Assembly: GCA_964544605.1 (NCBI GenBank)
Contig: CAZJBX010000022.1
Location: 1-48,169, forward strand
Source of the DNA: JAMIFN01 sp964544605
GTDB taxonomy: Bacteria; Pseudomonadota; Gammaproteobacteria; Burkholderiales; Burkholderiaceae_C
Direction: 5' to 3'
Length of the DNA: 48,169 bases
Shown here: positions 27,793 through 35,103 of the stretch, piece by piece
How the letters are laid out: each line of letters opens with the position of its first letter
Position numbering within the stretch: position 1 is the stretch's first letter
The notes under the pieces: generated by a model
What the model was told of the DNA's origin: nothing
What the model saw: only the letters and a program-made list of their open reading frames with translations
Databases searched by the model: none
Position numbers and translations under genes: made by a program

Positions 27793-29658
27793 GTGGCCAG
27801 TTTGCAGTTGCATTTTCAGCACCCGCGCACGGGGGCGCTAGAGGCGTTTGATTTGACGCAGGCCCATGCCGTGGTGCAAACCCACAGCATGGCCGAGGTG
27901 GCGCAGAAGTGGCAGGAGTTGCAAGACTGGCAGGCCAAGGGCTATTGGGCGGCGGGTTTTATGGCCTATGAGGCGGGTGCGGCCCTGAATGCCGAGTTGC
28001 CTGCTGCGGCGCAGCAGGCCGAGGAGCCGCTGCTGTGGTTTGCGGTGTTTGATGCGGCGCAGGCTGAGGCGGCGGCTGCGCGGGCGGCTGAAAAAGCTGC
28101 GGCGGCCCTGCCGATGGAGCAGGGCGATTTTGCGCTGGGGCCGTGGCAGGCCGCACAAAGCGAGGCAGAACATGCGGCGGCGATGGCGCAGATTCATGCG
28201 GCGATTGCGGCGGGCGAGACTTACCAAGTGAACCACACCCTGCCCTTTGAGGCGGCTTTTAGCGGCGATCCAGCGGCCCTGTATGCGGCCCTGCGCCGTG
28301 CCCAGCAAGCGCCGTTTATGGCCCTGTTCAATTACGAGGGCGGCGGCCCAGAGGCAGGCCATGTGCTCAGTGCCTCGCCTGAGCTTTTCTTCCACTGGGA
28401 CGGGGCGGCGGCGGGTGGCGGCGTGCTGGTGGAGCCGATGAAGGGCACACGGCCCCGTGGCCTGTGGCCTGAGGCGGACGCGCAACTGGCGGCGGATTTG
28501 CAGGCTTCGGCCAAAGACCGTGCTGAGAATGTGATGATTGTGGATTTGCTGCGCAATGATTTGGGCCAGATTGCTGAGGTGGGCAGCGTGCAGGTGCAAG
28601 AGCTGCTGGGGTTGCGGGCCTACCCCAGCGTGTGGCAAATGGTGTCGCGCATCAGCGCCCAAACACAGGCGGAGGTGGGCCTGCCTGAGCTGCTGCGGGC
28701 GCTGTTTCCTTGTGGTTCGATTACGGGTGCGCCCAAGCGCCAGACGATGCAGTGGATTGCGCGCCTTGAGCCGCAGCCGCGCGGCGTGTATTGCGGCACG
28801 GTGGCCCTGCTGCGGCCCGATGGCAGTGTGACGGCGTCGGTGGCGATTCGCACGATGCACTTGCGCCAAGGGCGGGCGCGTTACCACGCTGGGGCGGGCA
28901 TCACTTGGGACAGCGTGGCGGCGCAAGAGTGGCAAGAGACTTTGGACAAGACACGGGTGGTGCAAATGGATTTTTTGCAGCAGCAAAAGCAGGATTTTGG
29001 CTTGATTGAAACCCTGCTGTGGACGGGGCGGGACTTTTGGCTGTTGCCTGAGCATGAGGCACGACTGGCGGCATCGGCGGCTTATTTTGGCTGGGGCTTT
29101 GATGCGGCGGCTTGGCGTGCGGCTTTGCAGGCAGAAGTGGTGCGGGCTGGGGCAGGCGGGTCTGCTCCTTCAGCTTTACGGGTGCGCAGTGTGTTGCACC
29201 CCAGTGGTGCGCTGGAGGTGAGCAGCACGCCGCTGGCGGCCTGCCCTGCGCTGGATTTGCAGCCGCCCGCCTTTGACGCGGCAGCGGCGCAAGGCTTTGC
29301 GCTGGCCCCGAATGCCTTGCACAGTGGCAGCGTGTGGCTCTACCACAAGACGACGCAGCGGCAGGTGTATGAGGCGGCGCGGGCGGCGCATTTGCCCGCT
29401 GGCGGGCTGGATGTGCTGCTGTGCAATGAGCGCGGCGAGTTGTGCGAGTTCAGCATTGGCAATGTGGTGCTGCGGCTGGGTGGGGCTTATGTGAGCCCGC
29501 CTGTGCGCAGCGGCCTGCTGCCCGGCACATTGCGGGCGGCGCTGCTGGCGGCAGGGCAAATACAAGAGCGTGTGTTGCACGCGGCTGATTTGGCCCGCGC
29601 CGAGGAGGTGTGGCTGATCAACAGCGTGCGCGGCTGGGTGGCGATGCGGCAGGGCTGA
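27793..29658 (+). CDS. pabB: aminodeoxychorismate synthase component I / aminodeoxychorismate lyase fusion
   Basis: A 621-residue bifunctional enzyme of folate synthesis making p-aminobenzoate from chorismate. Residues 1 to about 400 are PabB: the active-site region VEPMKGTRPRG, SAKDRAENVMIVDLLRNDLG and CGSITGAPKRQTMQWI are intact. The remaining 200 residues are a PabC-like class IV PLP aminotransferase fold that removes pyruvate: LIETLLWTGRDFWLLPEHEAR is the characteristic start and ELCEFSIGNVVLRLGG the substrate/PLP loop. Such fusions are common in beta- and alphaproteobacteria. The start is GTG with AGAGGA upstream. PabA, which supplies ammonia, is not adjacent. Confidence 0.94.
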   Translation: MASLQLHFQHPRTGALEAFDLTQAHAVVQTHSMAEVAQKWQELQDWQAKGYWAAGFMAYEAGAALNAELPAAAQQAEEPLLWFAVFDAAQAEAAAARAAEKAAAALPMEQGDFALGPWQAAQSEAEHAAAMAQIHAAIAAGETYQVNHTLPFEAAFSGDPAALYAALRRAQQAPFMALFNYEGGGPEAGHVLSASPELFFHWDGAAAGGGVLVEPMKGTRPRGLWPEADAQLAADLQASAKDRAENVMIVDLLRNDLGQIAEVGSVQVQELLGLRAYPSVWQMVSRISAQTQAEVGLPELLRALFPCGSITGAPKRQTMQWIARLEPQPRGVYCGTVALLRPDGSVTASVAIRTMHLRQGRARYHAGAGITWDSVAAQEWQETLDKTRVVQMDFLQQQKQDFGLIETLLWTGRDFWLLPEHEARLAASAAYFGWGFDAAAWRAALQAEVVRAGAGGSAPSALRVRSVLHPSGALEVSSTPLAACPALDLQPPAFDAAAAQGFALAPNALHSGSVWLYHKTTQRQVYEAARAAHLPAGGLDVLLCNERGELCEFSIGNVVLRLGGAYVSPPVRSGLLPGTLRAALLAAGQIQERVLHAADLARAEEVWLINSVRGWVAMRQG

Positions 29659-29725
29659 GCGAGGGCCTCTTGGCCTTTGGGCATCGGGAAAAATTCACAC
29701 TGGCGGCGCTTATCAGGTTCAGCGG

Positions 29726-29744
29726 CGCTGATTTCAGCGTTTTT
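29726..29744 (+). terminator. weak intrinsic terminator after pabB
   Basis: CGCTG-ATTT-CAGCG followed by five T. The five-bp stem is short, so the call is tentative. Confidence 0.45.
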
Positions 29745-29807
29745 GCCACTGGCTGGTGAAAGGGTCTGTGGCTAGGCTGCGGCTGTGACTCAATGGAGGG
29801 CCAGCCG

Positions 29808-30380
29808 ATGCAAGTGCAAGACAAAACAGTTGTAAAAGCAGGACGACAGCGGGGTTTCAGCCTGAGCGAGCTGTTGGTGGCAGTGGGTATATTGGCGGTG
29901 CTGATTGCCCTGGCAGCGCCATCTATGGCCAGCTTTGTGGCGGAGTGGCGGGTACATGCTGCGGCCAATACTTTGCAGCGCGATATCCGCTTGGGCAAGG
30001 CCGAAGCCATCAAGCGCTCGCGCACGGTGGTGCTGTGCCAGATGGACGAGGGCGAGACGCTGGCCAAATGCGGCTCGGGCAAAGATTGGCGCCACGGCTG
30101 GTTGCTGTTTGTGGACGACAACGGCAACAAAGCATTTGATGCTGAGGGCGATGATGCCTTGCTGCTGCAGCAAGGCCCATTGCCTGGCTTGCGTGCTTAT
30201 GAATACAACCGCGTTTCAAGCAAGTTTGTGTTTGGGTCTGAGGGCTTGATGGTGAGCGCCGTGAATGGCACATTTACCGTGAAGTCCAGCTTGGGCGGTG
30301 CTGCGCCGAAGTATCAGACTTGCTTGGTGATGAGCAAAACAGGGCGTTTGCGCAAAAATACCGACTGTAGTAGTGCCTAG
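29808..30380 (+). CDS. fimT: FimT/GspH-type pseudopilin
   Basis: A 190-residue type IV pilin-like protein. The prepilin leader has 16 residues ending in glycine, and the mature start is FSLSELLVAVGILAVLIALA with the conserved glutamate at mature position 5, so PilD should cleave and methylate it. The C-terminal part is a GspH/FimT domain (RVHAAANTLQRDIRLGKAEA) ending in a cysteine-containing tail typical of minor pilins. FimT-like proteins take part in pilus assembly or in DNA binding for transformation. The ATG at 29808 was preferred because GGAGGG (29795-29800) precedes it by seven bases; an ATG at 29793 overlaps that site. It is isolated from other pilus genes. Confidence 0.9.
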   Translation: MQVQDKTVVKAGRQRGFSLSELLVAVGILAVLIALAAPSMASFVAEWRVHAAANTLQRDIRLGKAEAIKRSRTVVLCQMDEGETLAKCGSGKDWRHGWLLFVDDNGNKAFDAEGDDALLLQQGPLPGLRAYEYNRVSSKFVFGSEGLMVSAVNGTFTVKSSLGGAAPKYQTCLVMSKTGRLRKNTDCSSA

Positions 30381-30556
30381 CTGGAGAGCAAGCTATGGGA
30401 GATGCGATTAAAAGGCTGCGCTGGAATCGCGCGTGCCGTTGATGTGGCCGTGCAAGGTCGCCGCTTGGGGTCTTGCATGTGTTCGTGAAGAAAACCCAAA
30501 CCACGCCACACAAGGCCATTGAAACCGCCCTAAAACGATTGGAGGCTATGACATGA
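30381..30556 (+). pseudogene. HigB/Gp49-like toxin remnant, 5'-truncated and frameshifted
   Basis: Starting directly after the fimT stop, one frame reads LESKLWEMRLKG then GIARAVDVAVQGRR, and after a shift near 30466-30470 another frame reads VLHVFVKKTQTTPHKAIETA and KRLEAMT. Together these match the C-terminal two thirds of phage-derived HigB/Gp49 toxins. The shift equals one missing base (or two extra). The first third of the gene is absent. The final TGA still overlaps the antitoxin ATG by four bases (ATGA), the ancestral toxin-antitoxin coupling. Alignment with the intact toxin at 31216-31536 (VYVLHAFQKTTQKTS) supports the reading. Confidence 0.85.
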
Positions 30557-30840
30557 AAACCCTGCAAGAGCTCAAAGCAGAACTGCTGGCCAAGCCTGAA
30601 ACCCGCGCTGAATATGATGCGCAAGCGCCTGAATTTGCCGCCGCTCGCGAATTGATAGCCGCCCGTGCCCGCGCAGGCGTGAGCCAAAGCGAATTGGCGC
30701 AGCGCATGGGAACCACGCAAAGCGCCATCGCTCGCTTAGAAAGCGGCAAAAGCACGCCCAGCCTACGCACGGTGCAGCGTTATGCCGCCGCGCTGGGCTT
30801 GCGGGCGGTGCTCAGGCTAGAAGCTGCTGAATCGCTTTAG
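30553..30840 (+). CDS. orphan HigA-like XRE antitoxin
   Basis: A 95-residue protein with a Cro/C1-type helix-turn-helix (GVSQSELAQRMGTTQSAIAR followed by LESGKSTPSLRTV). In type II higBA modules the antitoxin binds the toxin and represses the operon through this domain. Here the toxin before it is broken, so the protein would be an orphan that may persist as a regulator or as protection against a related toxin. It keeps the ATGA overlap with the toxin remnant. The 24-residue lead (MKTLQELKAELLAKPETRAE) is typical of antitoxins of this group. Confidence 0.88.
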   Translation: MKTLQELKAELLAKPETRAEYDAQAPEFAAARELIAARARAGVSQSELAQRMGTTQSAIARLESGKSTPSLRTVQRYAAALGLRAVLRLEAAESL

Positions 30841-30892
30841 GCTGGCATTGGGGGCGAGCTAATCAAAACCGAAGCGCTCCAGCCAAGCCCCC

Positions 30893-30955
30893 ACGCAACG
30901 CCGCATCATTAGCCTACGCAAGGCCAACAGCAGAGAGGTGAAACGCTATGCCGAA
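30893..30955 (+). pseudogene. BrnT-like toxin remnant (C-terminal end only)
   Basis: The frame reads TQRRIISLRKANSREVKRY, the conserved C-terminus of BrnT toxins (RIIS-x-RKA...RE...Y), and overlaps the start of the BrnA-like gene as in intact brnTA pairs. Nothing resembling the rest of BrnT was found upstream, so only about 20 codons remain. Confidence 0.65.
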
Positions 30956-31157
30956 ACTGAAACCCAACACCATCATGCCCACGGCGCAAGAAGATGCCGC
31001 CATTACCGCCGCTGCGATGGCAGACCCCGATGCCCAGCCCCTGAGCGATGCGCAATGGGAGCAAGCCAAGCCCTCCATCAAACGGGGCCGCCCATTGGGT
31101 AGCGCCCAACGGCTGATTTGGTGGCTACGAATGAGGCGCGGGAGGGGCCAGCCATGA
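30948..31157 (+). pseudogene. truncated BrnA-like antitoxin
   Basis: A 69-codon frame whose first 52 residues (MPKLKPNTIMPTAQEDAAIT to KRGRPLGS) follow the BrnA/CopG-type antitoxin N-terminus. The sequence then diverges and stops after an Arg-rich tail, so the C-terminal ribbon-helix-helix DNA-binding domain is missing. In intact modules BrnA neutralises the ribonuclease BrnT and represses the operon. Without the DNA-binding domain and with its toxin reduced to a stub, the module is dead or at most makes a short peptide. Confidence 0.7.
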
Positions 31158-31172
31158 AGCTTGGCATTTATC

Positions 31173-31203
31173 TAAGTAGATTGATATTTAATCAAGCTAC
31201 TTA
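31173..31203. promoter_or_regulatory. palindromic operator candidate for the higBA module
   Basis: AAGTAG-A-TTGAT (31174-31185) and ATCAA-G-CTACTT (31191-31202) form an inverted repeat with one mismatch and a five-base centre; one more complementary pair (31173/31203) extends it. It overlaps the -35 and spacer of the toxin promoter, the place expected for autorepression by the HTH antitoxin. Confidence 0.75.
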
Positions 31204-31209
31204 TATAAT
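31181..31209 (+). promoter_or_regulatory. strong sigma-70 promoter for higBA, probably leaderless
   Basis: TTGATA (31181-31186), a 17-base spacer, and a perfect TATAAT (31204-31209). The toxin ATG is at 31216, only six bases after the -10, so transcription should start at or near the A of the start codon. No Shine-Dalgarno sequence is present. Confidence 0.85.
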
Positions 31210-31215
31210 TTCCTC

Positions 31216-31536
31216 ATGAAATCCCTGCGATTCATGGGCAGCAGCCAACAAGACCTAGCCCGCTTTCCTGAGCGGGCCAAGCGCCAAGCGGGTTTTGAGT
31301 TGTGGCAGGTGCAGTTGGGCTTGATGCCCAGCGACTTTAAGCCGATGCCCACCGTAGGCGCTGGGGCGTATGAGGTGCGTATCAAGATAGGCACGCAATG
31401 GCGGGTGATTTATGTGGCCAATCGTGGCGATGCAGTCTATGTGCTGCACGCTTTTCAAAAGACCACGCAGAAAACCAGTCAGCGAGATATTGACCTAGCG
31501 GCAAACCGCTATCAGCAGATAGGAGCGAAACCATGA
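31216..31536 (+). CDS. higB: HigB/RelE-superfamily toxin (phage-derived Gp49-like)
   Basis: A 106-residue toxin of the HigB/Gp49 type; relatives cleave mRNA on the ribosome. Recognisable segments are MKSLRFMGSSQQDLARFPER (N-terminal helix pair), YEVRIKIGTQWRVIYVANRG (central strands) and VYVLHAFQKTTQKTSQRDID (C-terminal core with basic residues). The toxin-first order and the four-base overlap (ATGA) with the antitoxin at 31533 are typical of higBA. It appears to be the only intact toxin of the island. Predicted to be leaderless and autoregulated through the palindrome upstream. Confidence 0.9.
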   Translation: MKSLRFMGSSQQDLARFPERAKRQAGFELWQVQLGLMPSDFKPMPTVGAGAYEVRIKIGTQWRVIYVANRGDAVYVLHAFQKTTQKTSQRDIDLAANRYQQIGAKP

Positions 31537-31820
31537 ATGACACACAAGTCCACCACAGCAGCGGCAATGTGTTTCTAGACCTTGGCTATTCCGAGGGGGA
31601 GGCGGCCGTGCTGGCCTTGCGCGCCGATTTAATGGGGCGGCTGCGCTTGCTGGTGCAAGAAGAAGGGTGGACACAGGCGCAGGCAGCGCAGCGTTTTGGC
31701 ATTGCACAATCGCGGGTGTCTGATTTGGTGCGCGGTAAGTGGGATAAATTCAGCCTAGATATGCTGATTACGCTGGCCGCCCGAGCTGGCAAACGGGTAG
31801 AGCTGGCACTACACGCCTAA
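31533..31820 (+). CDS. higA: XRE-family antitoxin partner of the intact toxin
   Basis: A 95-residue helix-turn-helix protein (WTQAQAAQRFGIAQSRVSDL then VRGKWDKFSLDMLITLA). This belongs to the antitoxin group that pairs with Gp49-like HigB toxins. It should bind and neutralise the toxin and repress the operon from the inverted repeat at 31173-31203. Its sequence differs strongly from the orphan antitoxin at 30553, so the two modules were probably acquired separately. Confidence 0.9.
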   Translation: MNDTQVHHSSGNVFLDLGYSEGEAAVLALRADLMGRLRLLVQEEGWTQAQAAQRFGIAQSRVSDLVRGKWDKFSLDMLITLAARAGKRVELALHA

Positions 31821-32023
31821 GCGCTGTGGGCGGTGCTGCTGGTATAGGGGGGATGTTTGCAAAATGAAAAGGCATCAAGCCTGAAACCACACGCCCCCGC
31901 ACGCAGAGATTTTTTACCTGCAAAAAAAAGCTTGCCTATGGAGGCCGTTGGCTTTTTTCTGGTGCTAGATGGGCGAAAGTGGGAAAAAAGTTCTTACATC
32001 CGCCCTTACATCGTGTTATCCAC

Positions 32024-32053
32024 AAAAAAGGCCACTTCCGAAAAAGTGGCCTA
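32024..32053 (-). terminator. intrinsic terminator after tRNA-Cys
   Basis: On the minus strand AGGCCACTT and AAGTGGCCT form a 9-bp stem followed by six T (plus-strand A 32024-32029). It ends the tRNA transcript. Confidence 0.9.
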
Positions 32054-32069
32054 AGTTGTTGGTTTTGTT

Positions 32070-32143
32070 TGGAGGCGCGGCCCAGAGTCGAACTGGGCTA
32101 ACCGGATTTGCAATCCGGGGCATAACCGCTTTGCTACCGCGCC
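32070..32143 (-). tRNA. tRNA-Cys (GCA)
   Basis: Read on the minus strand, the acceptor stem GGCGCGG pairs with CCGCGCC, followed by discriminator T and an encoded CCA. The anticodon arm CCGGATT-GCA-AATCCGG gives anticodon GCA. The T arm has GTTCGAC. The 74-base length and cloverleaf are normal. Confidence 0.97.
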
Positions 32144-32179
32144 GTTATGCGAGTGGGGCTGTTTTGGCCCTGATATGAA

Positions 32180-32212
32180 AAAGGCAAGAAAGCATTTTTG
32201 CTTCTTGCCTTT
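32180..32212 (-). terminator. hairpin between tRNA-Gly and tRNA-Cys
   Basis: AAAGGCAAGAA (32180-32190) pairs with TTCTTGCCTTT (32202-32212). On the minus strand the stem runs into five T, so it could end or attenuate transcription after tRNA-Gly or mark a processing site in a common precursor. Confidence 0.6.
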
Positions 32213-32218
32213 GATGTT

Positions 32219-32294
32219 TGGAGCGGGAAACGAGGCTCGAACTCGCGACCTCAACCTTGGCAAGGTTGCGCTCTACCAACTGAGCTATTCCCGC
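32219..32294 (-). tRNA. tRNA-Gly (GCC)
   Basis: On the minus strand, acceptor GCGGGAA pairs with TTCCCGC, then discriminator T and encoded CCA. The D arm is AGCTCAGTTGGTAGAGC, the anticodon arm CAACCTT-GCC-AAGGTTG and the T arm GAGTTCGAGCCTC. 76 bases. Confidence 0.97.
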
Positions 32295-32393
32295 GTGGTG
32301 TTGTGTGGCTAGGAGCTTGTGGCTCTGTGCTGCTCAACAAAAATGAATTGTATAGCAATTTTTCAGCTTTTTCAAATCGACCGAAATTTTTTG

Positions 32394-34967
32394 CTATTTT
32401 TTTGCCGTTTTCTTGCTGGTGGCGCTGGCCTTGGGGCTTTTGCTGGCGGCAGTGGCGGCTTTTTTCGTGGCTTTCTTGCTGGCGGGTGCTGGGGCTTGGC
32501 CTTGGGCGGCTTCAGCGGGGCAGCGTTCAAGGGCGATTTTCAGCACTTCATCGATCCATTCAACGGCTTGAATGTCGAGGCTGTCGCGCACATTGTCGGG
32601 CAAGTCGGCCAGGTCTTTCAGGTTGTCTTTGGGGATGATGACGGTGCGGATGCCGCCGCGCAGTGCGGCCAGCAGTTTTTCTTTGAGGCCGCCAATGGCG
32701 GTGACTTGGCCACGCAGAGTGATTTCGCCCGTCATGGCAACATCACGGCGCACAGGGATGCTGGTGAGGGCCGAGACCATAGCGCAGGTCATGGCAATGC
32801 CGGCGCTGGGGCCGTCTTTGGGCGTGGCGCCGTCGGGCACATGGATGTGCAGGTCTTGTTTTTCAAAGACATCGGCGGCGATGGCCCATTGTGGGCTGCG
32901 GGCGCGCACGACGGTGCGGGCGGCTTCGACCGATTCCTTCATGACTTCACCGAGTGAGCCAGTGCGGGTGATTTGCCCTTTGCCGGGCATGGCGACGGCT
33001 TCAATGGTGAGCAGGTCGCCGCCGATTTCCATCCAAGCCAGGCCGTTGACTTGGCCCACTTGGTTGCTCTCTTGCGCCATGCCGTAGCTGAATTTGCGCA
33101 CGCCAAGGTAGTCGGCCAGATTGCCTGCGTTCACTTGAATGGGGGCTTTGGCTTTTTTGAGCTGGATGTTTTTGACGACTTTGCGGCAGATGCGGGAGAT
33201 TTCGCGCTCTAGGCTGCGCACGCCCGCCTCACGGGTGTAGTAGCGCACGATGTCGCGCACAGCGTCTTCGCCCAGTTGCAGTTCTTTGGTTTTGACGCCG
33301 TTGTTGTCCATTTGCTTGGGCAAGAGGTAGCGCAGGGCGATGGCGGTTTTTTCGTCTTCGGTATAGCCCGACAGACGGATGATTTCCATGCGATCGAGCA
33401 GGGGGCCGGGCAGGTTGAGGGAGTTGGCGGTGGCGATAAAGAGCACGCGGCTGAGGTCGTAATCGACTTCAACATAGTGGTCGGCAAAGGTGTGGTTTTG
33501 CTCCGGGTCGAGGACTTCAAGCAGGGCGCTGGCGGGGTCGCCACGGAAGTCTTGGCCCATTTTGTCGATTTCATCGAGCAAGAACAGCGGGTTATTGACC
33601 TTGGTTTTGCTGATGTTTTGCAGGATTTTGCCGGGCAGGGCGCCGATATAGGTGCGGCGGTGGCCACGGATTTCGGCTTCGTCGCGCACACCGCCCAAGG
33701 CCATGCGCACAAATTCGCGGCCTGTGGCACGGGCGATGGATTGGCCCAGCGAGGTTTTGCCCACGCCCGGTGGCCCCACAAGGCAGAGGATGGGGGCTTT
33801 GACTTGATCGACGCGTTGCTGCACGGCGAGGTATTCCAGGATGCGTTCTTTGACTTTTTCAAGGCCGAAGTGGTCGGCATCGAGGATTTGCTCGGCGTAG
33901 GCGAGGTCTTTTTTAATTTTGCTGCTTTTGCTCCAAGGCAGTTCGACCAAGACTTCAAGGTAGTTGCGCACCACGCTGGCCTCAGAGGACATGGGCGACA
34001 TCATTTTGAGTTTGCGCAGCTCGGCTTGGGCTTTTTCCAGCGCGGCTTTGGGCATTTTGGCGGCTTTGATTTTGCCTTCCAGTTCGTCAAAAACGGCGCT
34101 GTCGTCGTTGTCGCCCAGCTCTTTTTGGATGGCTTTGACTTGCTCGTGTAGGTAGAAATCGCGTTGGTTCTTTTCGATGGCCTTTTTCACGCGGCCACGG
34201 ATTTTTTTGTCCACTTGCAAGATGCTGACTTCATGCTGCAAGCGGGCCAGTACATATTCGAGCCGATCTTCTACGGCAAAGAGGGCGAGCACGGTTTGCT
34301 TTTCATCCACTTTGATGGGCGAGTGCGCGGCCAAGGTGTCGGCCAAGCGGCCCGCGTCTTCAATGCCGTTGATGGAAGGCAGGATTTCGCTGGGGAGTTT
34401 GCGGTGCAGTTTGACGAATTGCTCAAATTGCGCGAGTACGGCACGGCGCAGGGCTTCGACCTCGGCGATGCTGTGGCTGTAGCGGTCGGGCTCAGGCGTG
34501 GCTTGGGCGCGGAAGTAGCCGTGCTCGGCATCGCTGATGGCGCTGAGGCTGACGCGCTCGCGGCCTTCAATCAGCAGTTTCACGCTGCCATCAGGCAGTT
34601 TCAGCATTTGCAGGATGTGCGCGACGCAGCCAATGGTGTTGAGGTCATCGGCTTTGGGGTCTTCTTGATTCGCCTCTTTTTGCGTCACCAAAATGATGTC
34701 GCGCTGCGCGGCCATAGCCGCTTCAAGGGCTTGAATGCTTTTTTTGCGGCCCACAAATAGGGGGATGACGATGTGGGGGAAGACCACCACATCACGCAGG
34801 GGCAGCAGGGGCAGGGTGTTGGAGGCCGCGCTGGTTTTTGTTTTTTTGCTGGCGGTTTTGTTGGCGGTTTTGCTGGCGCTGGCAGTCTTGCCCGCCGCTT
34901 TTTTGGCGGCAGTGGGGGCGCGTTTGCTGGGGGCCTTGCGGCTGGGCTTTTGGTCGTCTGTGCTCAT
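32394..34967 (-). CDS. lon: ATP-dependent protease Lon with lysine-rich tails at both ends
   Basis: An 857-residue cytosolic AAA+ serine protease that degrades misfolded and regulatory proteins. The LAN substrate domain begins at LPLLPLRDVVVFPHIVIPLF. The ATPase has Walker A GPPGVGKT (K404) and FLLDEIDKM. The proteolytic dyad is S721 (DGPSAGIAM) with a lysine in GGLKEKLLAA (probably K764). The ends are unusual: about 45 residues of Ala/Lys/Thr-rich sequence (APTAAKKAAGKTASASKTAN) come before the LAN domain, and about 40 similar residues (SKKATKKAATAASKSPKASA) follow the protease domain. Such histone-H1-like tails are known in some betaproteobacterial proteins and could bind DNA or polyphosphate. 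It is divergent from rlhA. Confidence 0.97.
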   Translation of the reverse strand: MSTDDQKPSRKAPSKRAPTAAKKAAGKTASASKTANKTASKKTKTSAASNTLPLLPLRDVVVFPHIVIPLFVGRKKSIQALEAAMAAQRDIILVTQKEANQEDPKADDLNTIGCVAHILQMLKLPDGSVKLLIEGRERVSLSAISDAEHGYFRAQATPEPDRYSHSIAEVEALRRAVLAQFEQFVKLHRKLPSEILPSINGIEDAGRLADTLAAHSPIKVDEKQTVLALFAVEDRLEYVLARLQHEVSILQVDKKIRGRVKKAIEKNQRDFYLHEQVKAIQKELGDNDDSAVFDELEGKIKAAKMPKAALEKAQAELRKLKMMSPMSSEASVVRNYLEVLVELPWSKSSKIKKDLAYAEQILDADHFGLEKVKERILEYLAVQQRVDQVKAPILCLVGPPGVGKTSLGQSIARATGREFVRMALGGVRDEAEIRGHRRTYIGALPGKILQNISKTKVNNPLFLLDEIDKMGQDFRGDPASALLEVLDPEQNHTFADHYVEVDYDLSRVLFIATANSLNLPGPLLDRMEIIRLSGYTEDEKTAIALRYLLPKQMDNNGVKTKELQLGEDAVRDIVRYYTREAGVRSLEREISRICRKVVKNIQLKKAKAPIQVNAGNLADYLGVRKFSYGMAQESNQVGQVNGLAWMEIGGDLLTIEAVAMPGKGQITRTGSLGEVMKESVEAARTVVRARSPQWAIAADVFEKQDLHIHVPDGATPKDGPSAGIAMTCAMVSALTSIPVRRDVAMTGEITLRGQVTAIGGLKEKLLAALRGGIRTVIIPKDNLKDLADLPDNVRDSLDIQAVEWIDEVLKIALERCPAEAAQGQAPAPASKKATKKAATAASKSPKASATSKKTAKK

Positions 34968-35036
34968 GTTTTGAAGGGCGCTGGGGCCTTGGGGAATCTA
35001 TTTCTACTGTGCTGTAGGTAGTGTATGCGGTGGCGA

Positions 35037-35043
35037 TTTCAAG
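35037..35043 (-). promoter_or_regulatory. possible heat-shock (sigma-32) -35 element of lon
   Basis: On the minus strand CTTGAAA matches the sigma-32 -35 core exactly and lies 70 bases before the lon start. The matching -10 (CCCCAT-like) is poor, so this is only a candidate. lon is heat-shock controlled in many proteobacteria. Confidence 0.35.
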
Positions 35044-35103
35044 GGGCAGGGGCATTTCTTTTGCGGCGGCCCTTGGGCGCAGGCGCAGGCATAATTCACA
35101 GCC

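Noticed and set aside
31857..32054. A 65-codon open frame before the tRNA genes
   Set aside because: No ribosome binding site, no similarity recognised, and it runs into the terminator of the opposite-strand tRNA-Cys.
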